Positions 26,768-36,222 of a stretch of DNA of 64,000 bases are shown one piece after another. The notes below the pieces were generated by a model that saw nothing but the letters and a program-made list of their open reading frames with translations, was not told the origin of the DNA and made no database searches. Both the position numbers and the translations under genes were made by a program. The stretch is from Rhizobiaceae bacterium. GTDB taxonomy: Bacteria > Pseudomonadota > Alphaproteobacteria > Rhizobiales > Rhizobiaceae. Every line of letters begins with the position of its first letter. Positions within the stretch are counted from its first letter, which is position 1. The stretch is from positions 22,429-86,428 of the forward strand of contig JARGOX010000014.1 of NCBI GenBank assembly GCA_029233925.1. The letters run 5' to 3'.

Positions 26768-27051
26768 TAGGGCCTGTCTTGCTTTCATTGAACCACTCTG
26801 TTCGTGATCCGGTGAGTCGATCCGCCAGGAAGGCGGTGAAGAGCGATGCTCTCGCATCGGTCGAGACGCCAGACACAACGGGTGACGCAGCGGGCGGCCA
26901 ATGGTCGCGAACCCTTCGGGCCAGCTGTTTTTTCGCCATTATCCACGTCGTTTCGCTTGCCCGTACCTTGAGGTACGCGCTTCGCGAACCAACTTGATCC
27001 TGACAAAAAAACAACTGGCAGAGTGAATCAATGAAAGCAGGACAGGCTCTA
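26768..27051. mobile_element. 284-bp MITE-like element with 33-bp terminal inverted repeats
   Basis: Left end 26768-26800 and right end 27019-27051 match as inverted repeats at 29 of 33 positions: TAG(G/A)GCCTGTC, then TGCTTTCATTGA, then CACTCTG. Both ends begin TA, consistent with a TA target duplication. The element is too short to encode a transposase. Its interior contains hairpins such as CGATGCTCTCGCATCG and GTACCTTGAGGTAC. A minus-strand frame inside (MAKKQLARRVRDHWPPAAS...) reads to the left end and is probably not a gene. The insertion separates yggT from yggU, and its right end contains the yggU ATG. The transposase that would mobilise it is not identifiable here. Confidence 0.85.
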
Positions 27052-27354
27052 TGGTGCCGGATTGTACCCGGCGGGCTCAAACTTGCCATCCGACTGACAC
27101 CCAAGGCAAACATTGATGCCATAGAGGGCGTTGAGACGGATGATGCGGGGCGTTGCTACATCAAGGCCCGGGTTCGAGCCGTGCCGGAAAAGGGCAAGGC
27201 CAACAAGGCCCTGATTGCGCTTGTGGCCAAACGCAGCGGCATTGCCAAAAGCCTGATCAGGATTGATTCAGGCGAGACCAGTCGCCTGAAGATGCTGTTT
27301 GTTGAGGGGTCAAGCGAGGATATGGTCGACAAAATCCTGCGGATCACCCAATAG
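27031..27354 (+). CDS. DUF167/YggU family protein, 5' end derived from a MITE
   Basis: A 107-residue DUF167 protein: CRIVPGGLKLAIRLTPKANIDAIEGV, KARVRAVPEKGKANKALIALVAKRSGI, SGETSRLKMLFVEG, all characteristic. The function of the family is unknown. The only suitable start (27031) lies inside the terminal repeat of the element at 26768-27051, so MKAGQAL is element-derived and the original start has been lost. The upstream ribosome site is weak (GAGTG). The core domain is intact, so the protein is probably still made. Confidence 0.85.
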   Translation: MKAGQALWCRIVPGGLKLAIRLTPKANIDAIEGVETDDAGRCYIKARVRAVPEKGKANKALIALVAKRSGIAKSLIRIDSGETSRLKMLFVEGSSEDMVDKILRITQ

Positions 27355-27367
27355 GGACCAATGGCAA

Positions 27368-27895
27368 CTATTTCTTGGCCCGGTCGATGGCTTCCGTGAT
27401 CAGTTTCCTGGCCCGGGCCGATCCTTCCCATTCACCGATCTTGACCCATTTACCAGGTTCCAGATCCTTGTAGTGCTCAAAGAAATGCTGGATCTGCTGC
27501 ACGGTGATGTCCGGCAGATCGGTAAATTCATTGACCCCTTCATAGCGTTTGGTCAGATGGGAAGAGGGCACCGCCAAGATTTTTTCATCCTGTCCGGCAT
27601 TGTCTTCCATGATCAGCACGCCAACGGGGCGCACATTGATCACACATCCGGGTATCAGCGGTCTTGTATTGCACACCAGAACGTCAATCGGATCACCGTC
27701 CTCGGACAATGTATGGGGAACAAATCCATAATTGCCCGGGTAGGTCATGGGCGTATAAAGGAAACGATCAACAACAAGCGTGCCGGCGTCCTTGTCCATT
27801 TCATACTTGATGGGCTGTCCGCCCACAGGCACCTCGATGATGACATTGATATCATTGGGCGGTGTGTTGCCTATGGAGATGGCGTCAATACGCAT
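27368..27895 (-). CDS. ppa: Inorganic pyrophosphatase
   Basis: A 175-residue family I soluble pyrophosphatase that hydrolyses PPi to two phosphates, pulling biosynthetic reactions forward. Metal-binding acids occur in [10 protein letters not shown] (Asp66, Asp68, Asp71), with YGFVPHTL before and KILAVPSSH after. Length is standard. The ATG at 27895 starts the conserved [13 protein letters not shown]; the upstream frame is not conserved. It is convergent with yggU, 13 nt between stops. Confidence 0.97.
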   Translation of the reverse strand: MRIDAISIGNTPPNDINVIIEVPVGGQPIKYEMDKDAGTLVVDRFLYTPMTYPGNYGFVPHTLSEDGDPIDVLVCNTRPLIPGCVINVRPVGVLIMEDNAGQDEKILAVPSSHLTKRYEGVNEFTDLPDITVQQIQHFFEHYKDLEPGKWVKIGEWEGSARARKLITEAIDRAKK

Positions 27896-28039
27896 GATCG
27901 ATCCTGTCTTTGCCGGGCCAAATTCTGATGGGCTGATGTCGGGGGAAATAGCGCTTTGCGCGCTGCAGTGCAACATATCTTTACCGCGCCTGTTGGATTA
28001 TAATGAACAGATGCATCACGGGGGAAGGCAAGAACAATC

Positions 28040-28678
28040 ATGCAGAAGACTTATTACCAGTGCGTCACAGCAGGAAAATTGGCAAAAACGAGCATGATAA
28101 CAGCCTTCGCGATGCTGCTGCTCGGTGCAAGTGCGAGCGCTGCGCAGGCCAATGAAAGCAGCTATACAAAAATTGATTTTGATAAATGCATCACCCTTTC
28201 CGCCGATTCGATGGGTGCCCGACTGGTCTGTCCGGGTTTTGGCGGCTATGGCGTGTTTTTCAAAGAGGATGACCTGCGCCAGTCGGTTCAGTTCGGTCAT
28301 GTCAACCAGGGTGAGGTCTTTGAAAGCTTTGGGGCGTTCAACCGGATCAATGAAACGGTCGAGTGGCGGGTAAACGTGTCAGGCGTACCGATCGCCACAA
28401 TCCTGCGCTGGTTTCTGGAGAATCCAGACCCCGAAAGTGGCATCTCCACACCGCAATATCTGGGGCAGGTACTGGTTATTTCGCGGGTTGGCCAACCGGG
28501 TGATGCACGGGCATGTGTGGTGGGTTATGTTGATGCCCTGGGCAACAAGGACGCCAATGTTCTCGCCAGAGAGGTCGCTGACAATATTGCCGCTGGTTTT
28601 GCCTGTGGCGCAGAGGCGCCGGCGTTCTATGGGTATCGCACGGAACTGGCGAGCGAACCAGCGCGATCGATCCCATGA
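28040..28678 (+). CDS. Conserved hypothetical exported protein
   Basis: A 212-residue protein not matched to a named family. The N-terminus (LAKTSMITAFAMLLLGASAS, then AAQA) looks like a signal peptide with a long polar lead, so the mature form is probably periplasmic. The mature part has two Cys early (FDKCITLS, RLVCPGFGGYGVFF) and two late (RACVVGYVD, AAGFACG), possibly two disulfides. GGGGGAAGG precedes the ATG at 28040. It stands alone between ppa and a convergent acetyltransferase. Confidence 0.65.
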   Translation: MQKTYYQCVTAGKLAKTSMITAFAMLLLGASASAAQANESSYTKIDFDKCITLSADSMGARLVCPGFGGYGVFFKEDDLRQSVQFGHVNQGEVFESFGAFNRINETVEWRVNVSGVPIATILRWFLENPDPESGISTPQYLGQVLVISRVGQPGDARACVVGYVDALGNKDANVLAREVADNIAAGFACGAEAPAFYGYRTELASEPARSIP

Positions 28679-28711
28679 AAAATGGCAGGTTGCCTGATTA
28701 AATGGAAAGGC

Positions 28712-29218
28712 TCAGGGCCAGACAAAGGCCAGCTTCTTGAGCGGGCGCTCATCGAAAATTTCCGAGCCTTCGGCGAGGTCTATGCCACCCAGCGCAGTGT
28801 AGAAATTCACTGCGCGCTCATTTTCCTCAAGAGTCCATACAACCATGCCCTTGCATCCAAGGGATCTCAGCAGACGCCGCGCCTCGCCAAAAAGCTGACT
28901 GCCAAGGCCGATGCCCTGATATTCAGGTTTGAGGTAAAGCTCGTAGATTTCGCCTTCCTGCGGAAGGGATCTTGCCCTGTTCAGACCAAGTGTCGCGTAG
29001 CCCGCGATCACTTTATCCACTTCCAGTACCAATATGCTGGTTGACCCGCGAATGGCTTTTTGCCACCATGTATAACTGCGGCGCTCAACCATGGCCATCA
29101 GCGTGCGATAGGGTATCAAGCCCGAATAAGCATGACGCCAGGCAACACGATGCGTCTCGGATATCGCCAGAGCGTCATCCGATTCGGCACGTCTCACATC
29201 TATTGTCAGCGTTGTCAT
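28712..29218 (-). CDS. GNAT family N-acetyltransferase
   Basis: A 168-residue single-domain acetyltransferase. Motif A is YLKPEYQGIGLGSQLFGEARRLLRSLG, the acetyl-CoA pyrophosphate loop with Q-x-x-G-x-G/L; motif B is VVWTLEENERAVNFYTALGG. The substrate is unknown. AGGA lies 7 nt before the ATG. A perfect CtrA-type box lies about 100 bp upstream. Confidence 0.88.
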   Translation of the reverse strand: MTTLTIDVRRAESDDALAISETHRVAWRHAYSGLIPYRTLMAMVERRSYTWWQKAIRGSTSILVLEVDKVIAGYATLGLNRARSLPQEGEIYELYLKPEYQGIGLGSQLFGEARRLLRSLGCKGMVVWTLEENERAVNFYTALGGIDLAEGSEIFDERPLKKLAFVWP

Positions 29219-29314
29219 GGGAGAATCCTAACTGCTTCGCTGCGATACGCGAAGAGCTAGATGCCCCTACCTGCGGTCTACCCACAGGTTAAATCATGTA
29301 CCGGCACGGACAGA

Positions 29315-29329
29315 TTAACGGATTGTTAA
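29315..29329. promoter_or_regulatory. CtrA-type box between typA and the GNAT gene
   Basis: TTAA-CGGATTG-TTAA, a perfect match to TTAA-N7-TTAA, in the 178-bp gap upstream of the minus-strand acetyltransferase gene. It is the second perfect match noted in the window; binding is not shown. Confidence 0.45.
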
Positions 29330-29350
29330 GGGTTCGGGCAAGTAACAGTT

Positions 29351-29390
29351 GCGGGTTGTTTTCAAAGTGACTCACTTGAAGACAACCCGC
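29351..29390 (-). terminator. 40-nt stem-loop immediately downstream of typA
   Basis: GCGGGTTGT (29351-29359) pairs with ACAACCCGC (29382-29390), and the inner TCAAAGTGA/TCACTTGA pairs again, giving a long, slightly bulged stem 6 nt after the typA stop. There is no U-run on the typA strand, so it may be a terminator of low efficiency or a 3'-end protecting structure. Confidence 0.5.
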
Positions 29391-29396
29391 TGTTAA

Positions 29397-31223
29397 TCAG
29401 GCGGTAAGGGAAGCCTTGGTTTTCGAATTCCGCTTGCGGTCAATCGGATCAAGGAAGATCTTGCGCAGGCGAATGGTCTTTGGTGTCACTTCAACAAGCT
29501 CATCATCCTGGATCCAGGACAGTGCCCGATCGAGTGTCATGCGGATCGGCGGTGTCAGCTTGATGGCGTCATCCTTTCCGGAAGCGCGCATATTGGTAAG
29601 CTTCTTGCCCTTGAGAACATTGACTTCAAGGTCGTTGACCCTTGTATGGATGCCGATGATCATGCCCGCATAGACCTTTTCGCCGGCATCGATAATCATC
29701 GGACCGCGGTCTTCGAGGTTGAACATGGCATAGGCAACGGATTCACCGGACTCATTGGACAGCAGAACGCCTGTGACGCGGCCGCCAATATCACCCTTGT
29801 AGGGTTGATAGTCATGGAACAGACGGTTCATGATGGCTGTGCCGCGCGTATCGGTCAGTAGCTCGGACTGGTAGCCGATCAGGCCGCGTGTCGGTGCATG
29901 GAAGACCAGACGCAGGCGATTGCCACCCGACGGCCGCAATTCAACCATTTCGGCTTTACGTTCGGACATTTTCTGAACGACAATACCGGAATGTTCTTCA
30001 TCGACGTCGATGACCACTTCTTCGATGGGCTCGAGCACCGTTCCGTCGTCGGCTTTTTTCATCACCACCCGCGGTCGTGAAACAGCCAGTTCGAAGCCTT
30101 CCCGGCGCATGGTTTCAATCAGCACGGCAAGCTGCAACTCGCCGCGTCCGGAAACATAGAAGGAATCCTTGTCTTCGGCTTCCTCGATTTTCAGGGCGAC
30201 ATTGCCTTCAGCTTCTTTCAGCAGGCGGTCGCGTATGACGCGGCTGGTCACTTTATCGCCTTCGGTTCCGGCCAGCGGTGAATCATTGACGATGAACGAC
30301 ATGGTAACAGTCGGTGGATCGATGGGCTGGGCTTCAAGTGGTTCGGTGACGTCCGGTGCACAATAGGTATCGGCCACGGTGCCCTTTGTCAGGCCTGCAA
30401 TGGCGACGATATCTCCGGCGCAGCCCTCGTCGATGGATGTACGCTCGATACCGCGGAAGGCGAGAATCTTGGAGACGCGGCCCTGCTCGATAAGCTTGCC
30501 GTTGGCATCCATCACCTTCATTGGCTGGTTGGGCTTGATGCTGCCGGAATGAATACGCCCGGTGATGATGCGGCCGAGGAAGGGATTGGCTTCCAGAATT
30601 GTTCCGATCATTCGGAATGAGCCTTCACCGACTGTGGGTTCAGGCACATGATCGAGAACAAGGTCAAACAGTGGCGCAAGGCCCTGGTCCATCGGGCCCT
30701 CTGGATTGACATTCATCCAGCCATTGCGGCCCGAACCGTAGAGGATCGGGAAATCCAGCTGCTCGTCATTGGCGTCCAGCGCTGCAAAAAGATCGAAAAC
30801 CTCATTAATGACTTCATCGGCACGCGCATCGGACCGGTCAATCTTGTTGATCGCAACAATCGGTTTGAGACCAACCTTGAGGGCTTTGCCGACAACAAAT
30901 TTTGTCTGCGGCATGGGGCCTTCGGCTGCATCTACGAGGACGATGGCGCCGTCCACCATATTGAGGATACGCTCAACCTCACCACCGAAATCGGCATGGC
31001 CTGGAGTATCGACAATGTTGATGCGCACATCTTTCCAGACAACAGACGTCGCCTTGGCAAGAATCGTAATGCCGCGTTCAATTTCAATTTCGTTGGAATC
31101 CATGATGCGCTCTGCAACGCGCTGGTTGTCGCGGAACGCGCCAGACTGTTTCAACAATTCGTCAACGAGTGTGGTTTTCCCATGGTCAACATGGGCGATG
31201 ATCGCAATATTGCGCATAGACAT
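29397..31223 (-). CDS. typA: Ribosome-associated GTPase TypA/BipA
   Basis: A 608-residue translational GTPase that binds the ribosome, with roles in 50S assembly and growth under cold or stress. G1 is [15 protein letters not shown] (about residues 10-24), G3 is [14 protein letters not shown] and G4 is NKIDRSDAR. The middle contains the EF-Tu-like domain II ([14 protein letters not shown]) and the C-terminus the EF-G-like domains ([22 protein letters not shown]). Length fits the family. It starts [11 protein letters not shown]; the second Met is also possible. AGGT precedes the first. Confidence 0.97.
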   Translation of the reverse strand: MSMRNIAIIAHVDHGKTTLVDELLKQSGAFRDNQRVAERIMDSNEIEIERGITILAKATSVVWKDVRINIVDTPGHADFGGEVERILNMVDGAIVLVDAAEGPMPQTKFVVGKALKVGLKPIVAINKIDRSDARADEVINEVFDLFAALDANDEQLDFPILYGSGRNGWMNVNPEGPMDQGLAPLFDLVLDHVPEPTVGEGSFRMIGTILEANPFLGRIITGRIHSGSIKPNQPMKVMDANGKLIEQGRVSKILAFRGIERTSIDEGCAGDIVAIAGLTKGTVADTYCAPDVTEPLEAQPIDPPTVTMSFIVNDSPLAGTEGDKVTSRVIRDRLLKEAEGNVALKIEEAEDKDSFYVSGRGELQLAVLIETMRREGFELAVSRPRVVMKKADDGTVLEPIEEVVIDVDEEHSGIVVQKMSERKAEMVELRPSGGNRLRLVFHAPTRGLIGYQSELLTDTRGTAIMNRLFHDYQPYKGDIGGRVTGVLLSNESGESVAYAMFNLEDRGPMIIDAGEKVYAGMIIGIHTRVNDLEVNVLKGKKLTNMRASGKDDAIKLTPPIRMTLDRALSWIQDDELVEVTPKTIRLRKIFLDPIDRKRNSKTKASLTA

Positions 31224-31388
31224 AGTATTCTACCTGGAAGTTGGGGTGCGCGCGGGAAGGCGCCGCCTATATTCATTTGCCCGGCTCTTACAGGGTTTTA
31301 TGAATATGTGAAAGGGATTTTACCGATTTGCGTCGTTCGCAGGCTGAAGCGGTCCGTCAAAAGCGACCGGCAGCAACGTTGCAGGGGC

Positions 31389-33434
31389 CTATTGGCAGCC
31401 AGCCAGACCCTTCTTTTTCAGCATTGCGGCCGTATCAGGCATTTTCCCGCGAAACGCCCTGTAGGTGTCTTCCGGGTCGATGCTTCCGCCTGCCGAATAG
31501 ATGTGGCGAAGCAGCCTGTCGGCCGTTTCTTCATGAAATACGTCACCGGTCTCCTCGAAAGCACTGAAGGCATCAGCATCGAGGACTTCAGACCACATAT
31601 AGGAATAATATCCGGCAGAATAACCGTCTCCGGAAAAAACATGCAGGAAATGCGGCGTGCGATGACGCATGACGATGGCGTCGGGCATGCCGATTTCCTT
31701 GAGCGTTTCGTTCTCAAAGGCCAATGGGTCACCGATCTCTTCAGCTGTATGGCAGGCCATGTCTACTAGCGCGCAGGCCGTGTATTCAACCGCGGCAAAG
31801 CCGGCGTTGAAATTCCGGGCGGCCAGAACCTTGTCGAGAAGATCCTGCGGAATGACCTCTCCGGTTTCATGATGTAGGGCAAACTGTCGCAGTACGTCGG
31901 GCACGGTCAACCAATGCTCAAAGAGCTGCGAGGGCAATTCCACAAAGTCGCGTGAGACTGAGGTGCCTGAAACCGAGGGATGGCGTACCTTGGACAAGAG
32001 GCCATGCAGGGCGTGTCCGAATTCGTGAAACAAGGTCCGCGCGTCATCAATCGACAACAGGGCCGGGCGGCCGGCGGGCGGTTTTGCAAAATTCATGACG
32101 TTGTAAATGATCGGAATCTGCCCGCCATCAAGCTGGTGCTGATTCTGCAGGCTGCTCATCCAGGCGCCGGATCGCTTGCTGGATCGGGCAAAATAATCGC
32201 CCAGAAACATGCCGATCAGCGTGTCATTGCTGTCGCGGATTTCAAATATGCGAACATCGGGATGATAGGCCTCAAGGTCGGCGCGCTCAGTTGCCTTCAG
32301 GCCAAAAAGCTGGTTGGCGACGGAAAAGCACGCAGCAATGATATTATCAAGCTGCAGGTAAGGCTTGAGTTCGGCTTCGGAGAAGTCGAATTTGCGGCTG
32401 CGCAGCTTTTCCGCATAGTGACGCCAATCCCAGGGTGCGACCGGGTGGTTTTTGCCTTCCTCGGCAATCAGTGCGGCAATCTCGTCTTCTTCGCGGCGGG
32501 CGCGCAGCAGGGCCTTGTCCCACACGGACATCAGCAAATGGTTCACCGCGTCCGGTGTCTTGGCCATCGTGTCGTCAAGCTTGAAATGCGCAAATGTCTC
32601 AAAGCCCAATTGGCGGGCTTTTTCGGCGCGCAATGCGAGGATGCGGGTAATATGTGCGGCGTTGTCGGTATCGCCGCCGTTTTCCCCCCGAGACGTCCAG
32701 GCGGTGAAGGCATGTTCACGCAACTCACGGTTTTCGGAAAACGTCAGGAAGGGTTCGATGATCGAACGTGACAGCGTCACGGCGTAGGGTGCATCCAGGC
32801 CGCGTTCGCGTGCCGCAGATGCCATGGCGTCGCGGAGGAATTCCGGCAGGCCTGCAAGGTCCTCCTCATTGGAAAGGCCCATGGACCAGGCTTTTTCGTC
32901 CGCCAGCACGTTCTGGCTGAATTGCGTACCAAGACCGGCAAGCTCTTCACTGATTTCCGCCAGGCGCTGTTGTTGTCCGTCGTCCAGCAAAGCGCCGGTG
33001 CGCACAAAGCCCTTCCAGTGTCTTTCAAGAACGCGCAATGCCTCGCTGTCGAGACCAAGGCTTTCGCGATTCTGCCAAAGCGCGTCGACGCGTGCAAACA
33101 GCGCCTTGTTCATGGCAATCGCAGAAAAGTGACGCGATATTTTCGGGGCCATCTGCCGCTCAAGTGCCTGAATGACGTCATTGCTATGCGCACCCGCCCG
33201 GTTCCAGAAGAGTGCGGACACCCGGCTCAGCGCGTCGCCCGACAATTCCAGTGCGATGATGGTATTTTCAAAATCAGGTGGCGCCGGATTGTTGGCGATG
33301 TCGATGACCTGTTTTTCATGACGTTTCAGCGCTTCGTCGAAAGCATGCACGTAATCATCGTCTTCGATATTGGAGAATTCGGGCAGTCCCTGGGGACCTT
33401 TCCAGTCGAAGATATGATTGTTGACAGGGCTCAT
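31389..33434 (-). CDS. M3 family metallopeptidase (peptidyl-dipeptidase Dcp / oligopeptidase A type)
   Basis: A 680-residue zinc peptidase. The HEFGH motif in DARTLFHEFGHALHGLLSKVRHPSVSGTSVSRDFVELPSQ carries the two His ligands and the catalytic Glu, with the third ligand Glu in DFVELPSQ. C-terminal HFLHVFSGDGYSAGYYSYMWSEVLDADAF is also typical. It degrades short peptides, usually in the cytoplasm; no signal peptide is seen. GGGAA lies 7 nt before the ATG at 33434. The start at 33557 in the open frame is not supported. Confidence 0.93.
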   Translation of the reverse strand: MSPVNNHIFDWKGPQGLPEFSNIEDDDYVHAFDEALKRHEKQVIDIANNPAPPDFENTIIALELSGDALSRVSALFWNRAGAHSNDVIQALERQMAPKISRHFSAIAMNKALFARVDALWQNRESLGLDSEALRVLERHWKGFVRTGALLDDGQQQRLAEISEELAGLGTQFSQNVLADEKAWSMGLSNEEDLAGLPEFLRDAMASAARERGLDAPYAVTLSRSIIEPFLTFSENRELREHAFTAWTSRGENGGDTDNAAHITRILALRAEKARQLGFETFAHFKLDDTMAKTPDAVNHLLMSVWDKALLRARREEDEIAALIAEEGKNHPVAPWDWRHYAEKLRSRKFDFSEAELKPYLQLDNIIAACFSVANQLFGLKATERADLEAYHPDVRIFEIRDSNDTLIGMFLGDYFARSSKRSGAWMSSLQNQHQLDGGQIPIIYNVMNFAKPPAGRPALLSIDDARTLFHEFGHALHGLLSKVRHPSVSGTSVSRDFVELPSQLFEHWLTVPDVLRQFALHHETGEVIPQDLLDKVLAARNFNAGFAAVEYTACALVDMACHTAEEIGDPLAFENETLKEIGMPDAIVMRHRTPHFLHVFSGDGYSAGYYSYMWSEVLDADAFSAFEETGDVFHEETADRLLRHIYSAGGSIDPEDTYRAFRGKMPDTAAMLKKKGLAGCQ

Positions 33435-33584
33435 CGTGCAATTCCCGGGGCTGTTGTCATCAAGATGCGATGTAAGCGGCGGCCATGGGCGATACAAGGT
33501 CCTGCCTGTGAATTGATAGGACCGGACCGCCGGTCGGCTGCCAGATATTGGACGCAATCCTTCAGATATCCGACCGATTGATGC

Positions 33585-33610
33585 AAAACCCCCGGTCGTT
33601 GCCGGGGGTT
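33585..33610 (-). terminator. Terminator of argG
   Basis: AACCCCCGG / CCGGGGGTT with a 6-nt loop; on the minus strand the stem is followed by TTTT. A second hairpin (CTCACCCG/CGGGTGAG, 33624-33644) lies between it and the argG stop. Confidence 0.85.
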
Positions 33611-33655
33611 CTGATGATCGGTTCTCACCCGTCGTTCGGGTGAGCCAAAACCGGT

Positions 33656-34876
33656 TTACCGATTGTTTCTGGCCGCCAGCGTGCGCAACCGCAAGGCGTT
33701 CAGCTTGATGAAGCCGGCTGCATCCTTCTGGTCATAGGCGCCATGATCATCCTCAAAAGTGACAAGTTGGTCCGAATAGAGGGACTTGTCGGATTTGCGG
33801 CCGGTGACAATGACATTGCCCTTGTAGAGCTTGAGGCGCACCGTTCCTTCAACATCGCGCTGGCTGTGGTCAATGGCAGCCTGCAACATTTCGCGCTCAG
33901 GCGAGAACCAGAATCCGTTGTAGATCAGTTCCGCATAACGCGGCATCAGCTCGTCCTTGAGGTGCGCTGCGCCGCGATCAAGGGTAATGGATTCCATAGC
34001 CCGGTGTGCGGAAAGAAGGATCGTGCCGCCCGGTGTTTCATAGACGCCGCGTGATTTCATGCCGACAAAACGGTTTTCCACCAGGTCAAGACGGCCGATG
34101 CCGTTGTCGCGGCCATAATCGTTGAGCCTTGCAAACAGGGTTGCGGGAGACAGGGGTTCGCCGTTGAGGGCGACGGCATCACCCTTTTCAAAACCGATTT
34201 CGATCTCTGTTGCCTTGTCAGGTGCATCCTCCGGCGAGACCGTGCGCTGATAGACATAGGCTGGAGCCTCTTCCCATGGATCCTCAAGCACCTTGCCCTC
34301 CGATGAAGAGTGCAACATGTTTGCGTCAACGGAAAAGGGTGCTTCTCCCCTTTTGTCCTTTGGAATTGGTATCTGGTGTTGTTCAGCAAAATCAATCAGG
34401 TCTGTGCGTGATTTCAATGTCCAGTCACGCCAGGGTGCAATGATCTTGATGTCCGGATTCAGCGCATAGGCGGCCAGTTCAAAGCGGACCTGATCATTGC
34501 CCTTGCCGGTTGCGCCATGGGCAATAGCATCGGCACCAGTATCGCGGGCAATTTCAATCAGTCGTTTTGAGATCAGCGGCCGGGCAATGGATGTGCCGAG
34601 CAGATAGACGCCTTCATAGACGGCATTGGCGCGGAACATCGGGAACACGAAATCCGACATGAACTCTTCGCGCAGGTCCTCAATGTAGATTTCCTTGATG
34701 CCAAGCAATTCGGCCTTTTTGCGGGCCGGCTCGAGTTCATCACCCTGACCCAGATCGGCGGTGAATGTCACGACCTCGGCATTGAGTTCCGATTGCAGCC
34801 ATTTCAGGATGATGGAGGTGTCCAGTCCGCCCGAATAGGCAAGCACGACCTTTTTCACATCGTTCTTTGCGTTCAT
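33656..34876 (-). CDS. argG: Argininosuccinate synthase
   Basis: A 406-residue enzyme joining citrulline and aspartate with ATP in arginine synthesis. The PP-loop is [15 protein letters not shown] (about residues 10-24). [21 protein letters not shown] and SPERE are conserved family segments, and the type I fold is full length. The ATG at 34876 has GGAT about 7 nt upstream; the longer frame begins with TTG. A 16-bp palindrome (34916-34931) lies about 40 nt upstream. Confidence 0.97.
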   Translation of the reverse strand: MNAKNDVKKVVLAYSGGLDTSIILKWLQSELNAEVVTFTADLGQGDELEPARKKAELLGIKEIYIEDLREEFMSDFVFPMFRANAVYEGVYLLGTSIARPLISKRLIEIARDTGADAIAHGATGKGNDQVRFELAAYALNPDIKIIAPWRDWTLKSRTDLIDFAEQHQIPIPKDKRGEAPFSVDANMLHSSSEGKVLEDPWEEAPAYVYQRTVSPEDAPDKATEIEIGFEKGDAVALNGEPLSPATLFARLNDYGRDNGIGRLDLVENRFVGMKSRGVYETPGGTILLSAHRAMESITLDRGAAHLKDELMPRYAELIYNGFWFSPEREMLQAAIDHSQRDVEGTVRLKLYKGNVIVTGRKSDKSLYSDQLVTFEDDHGAYDQKDAAGFIKLNALRLRTLAARNNR

Positions 34877-34915
34877 TGTATTATCCAATTTGTCCGTCTG
34901 CTCGGGTCTCTGCGC

Positions 34916-34931
34916 CCGATTTTGAAATCGG
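34916..34931. promoter_or_regulatory. Palindrome in the argG leader/promoter region
   Basis: CCGATTT-TG-AAATCGG: perfect 7-bp arms, 40 nt upstream of the argG start. It may be an operator or a 5'-leader hairpin; it does not match a regulator consensus I can name. Confidence 0.4.
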
Positions 34932-35095
34932 CGGCACTTTAGAGCGCATTGTCTGGAAATGAAACCATTTGATGATGGAAAACCGGCTGACGCGGCAAGA
35001 TGCGGCGTGCGGAGCGATTGGCCGTATCACTCAAGTCTTTGCGCGCACCACGCATATCGTCCATATTCGCCAAAATTGAACTGCGAAAGGGTCCT

Positions 35096-35743
35096 ATGAA
35101 CATGTATTTTCTGCCTGAGCCTGCCGTTCTCCTGGCCTTTACGGCAGCCTCGCTTGTGCTGATCCTGACACCGGGTCCGGACATGACCCTGATGATGAGC
35201 CGCGCGTTGACGGGTGGTCGTGTGCAGGCCATTGCCTGTGTGGGCGGCACCATAACAGGCCTGCTGGTACACACGGTTCTGGTGGCCATCGGCGTGGCGG
35301 CGCTGGTGGTTGCATCACCAACGGGATTTCTGATTCTGAAAGCCACTGGTTCGCTCTATCTCCTGTGGCTTGCCGTTCAGGCCGTGCGCAAGGGCTCTGC
35401 GTTCAATCTCGGCGCATCGGTTTCTCGCGAAAAGTCATATTTCGCCAATTGGACCAACGGGCTCGCCGTCAATCTTCTCAATCCGAAGATCATCATATTC
35501 TTCATGACCTTCCTGCCGCAATTCGTATCGGTCAATGATCCCCATATCAGAGAAAAACTGCTGTTTCTTGGCCTTGCCTATGCGGCGCTGTCCTTGCCGA
35601 TTGCGCTGGCCATTGTGCTGGTTTCGGGAAGATTGGCCGTTGTGTTGAAAAGCAACCCGCGCATCATGCGGATTCTGGACTATGGTTGCGCCGGCGTCTT
35701 TTCGCTGTTTGCCGTCAGAATAATCTTCACACAGGGCAGGTAA
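35096..35743 (+). CDS. LysE/RhtB family amino-acid exporter
   Basis: A 215-residue protein with six predicted helices. It opens AVLLAFTAASLVLILTPGPDMTLMMSRAL, the family's TPGPD motif, then GGTITGLLVHTVLVAIGVAALV and FANWTNGLAVNLLNPKIIIFFMTFLPQFV, with NPK before helix four. It exports amino acids or homoserine-like compounds; the substrate is not predictable. AAAGGG lies 5 nt before the ATG at 35096. Confidence 0.92.
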   Translation: MNMYFLPEPAVLLAFTAASLVLILTPGPDMTLMMSRALTGGRVQAIACVGGTITGLLVHTVLVAIGVAALVVASPTGFLILKATGSLYLLWLAVQAVRKGSAFNLGASVSREKSYFANWTNGLAVNLLNPKIIIFFMTFLPQFVSVNDPHIREKLLFLGLAYAALSLPIALAIVLVSGRLAVVLKSNPRIMRILDYGCAGVFSLFAVRIIFTQGR

Positions 35744-35749
35744 TAGGCT

Positions 35750-36220
35750 TCACGCCTTCCTGGAAGAGGCCTGTTTCTCCGGCAACCAGTTGCCGGCGTT
35801 TCTGCCGGCGACCAGCCAATAGACGATACCGGCAATCATTCCTGCCGCAAGGGTCATGGCAAAGGTCTCGTAGTCGGACTGGCGTTCACCGCCTTTGAAA
35901 AGCGTGATGATCAACGGTGTGAGTGCGGCGGTCACGCCGCCGCAGATTGCATAATAGAGCCAGTCCCGGCGTCGGCTGATTTCACTGAAAATAATGATCA
36001 GCATGGCCGGAAAAAAGGCCACATAGCCCGCAATGCTGGCAAGCGCCACGGCAAAGATGATCAGGCCAGCGTCAAATCCCGTATCGGAAAGCTGCCCGAC
36101 CTCGCTGGGCGTGATCATTTTTGTCATGAAGGCAAGCAGCACGCCCGCTGTCATGGCGGCGGCGGTGAAACCGATGGTGATCATCACGAGACGAATGAGA
36201 TAGGAAGTGAAACGATCCAC
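35750..36220 (-). CDS. Conserved hypothetical membrane protein
   Basis: A 156-residue protein with four predicted transmembrane helices (about 10-32, 48-75, 88-108, 120-138). I recognise no named domain. Its ATG is 2 nt after the rlmN stop on the same strand, so it is co-transcribed with rlmN. It is convergent with the upstream LysE gene. Confidence 0.7.
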   Translation of the reverse strand: MDRFTSYLIRLVMITIGFTAAAMTAGVLLAFMTKMITPSEVGQLSDTGFDAGLIIFAVALASIAGYVAFFPAMLIIIFSEISRRRDWLYYAICGGVTAALTPLIITLFKGGERQSDYETFAMTLAAGMIAGIVYWLVAGRNAGNWLPEKQASSRKA

Positions 36221-36222
36221 GC

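Noticed and set aside
26706..27122. 138-codon minus-strand frame across the MITE
   Set aside because: It crosses both ends of the element and runs into yggT and yggU on the opposite strand; kept only as a note on the element.
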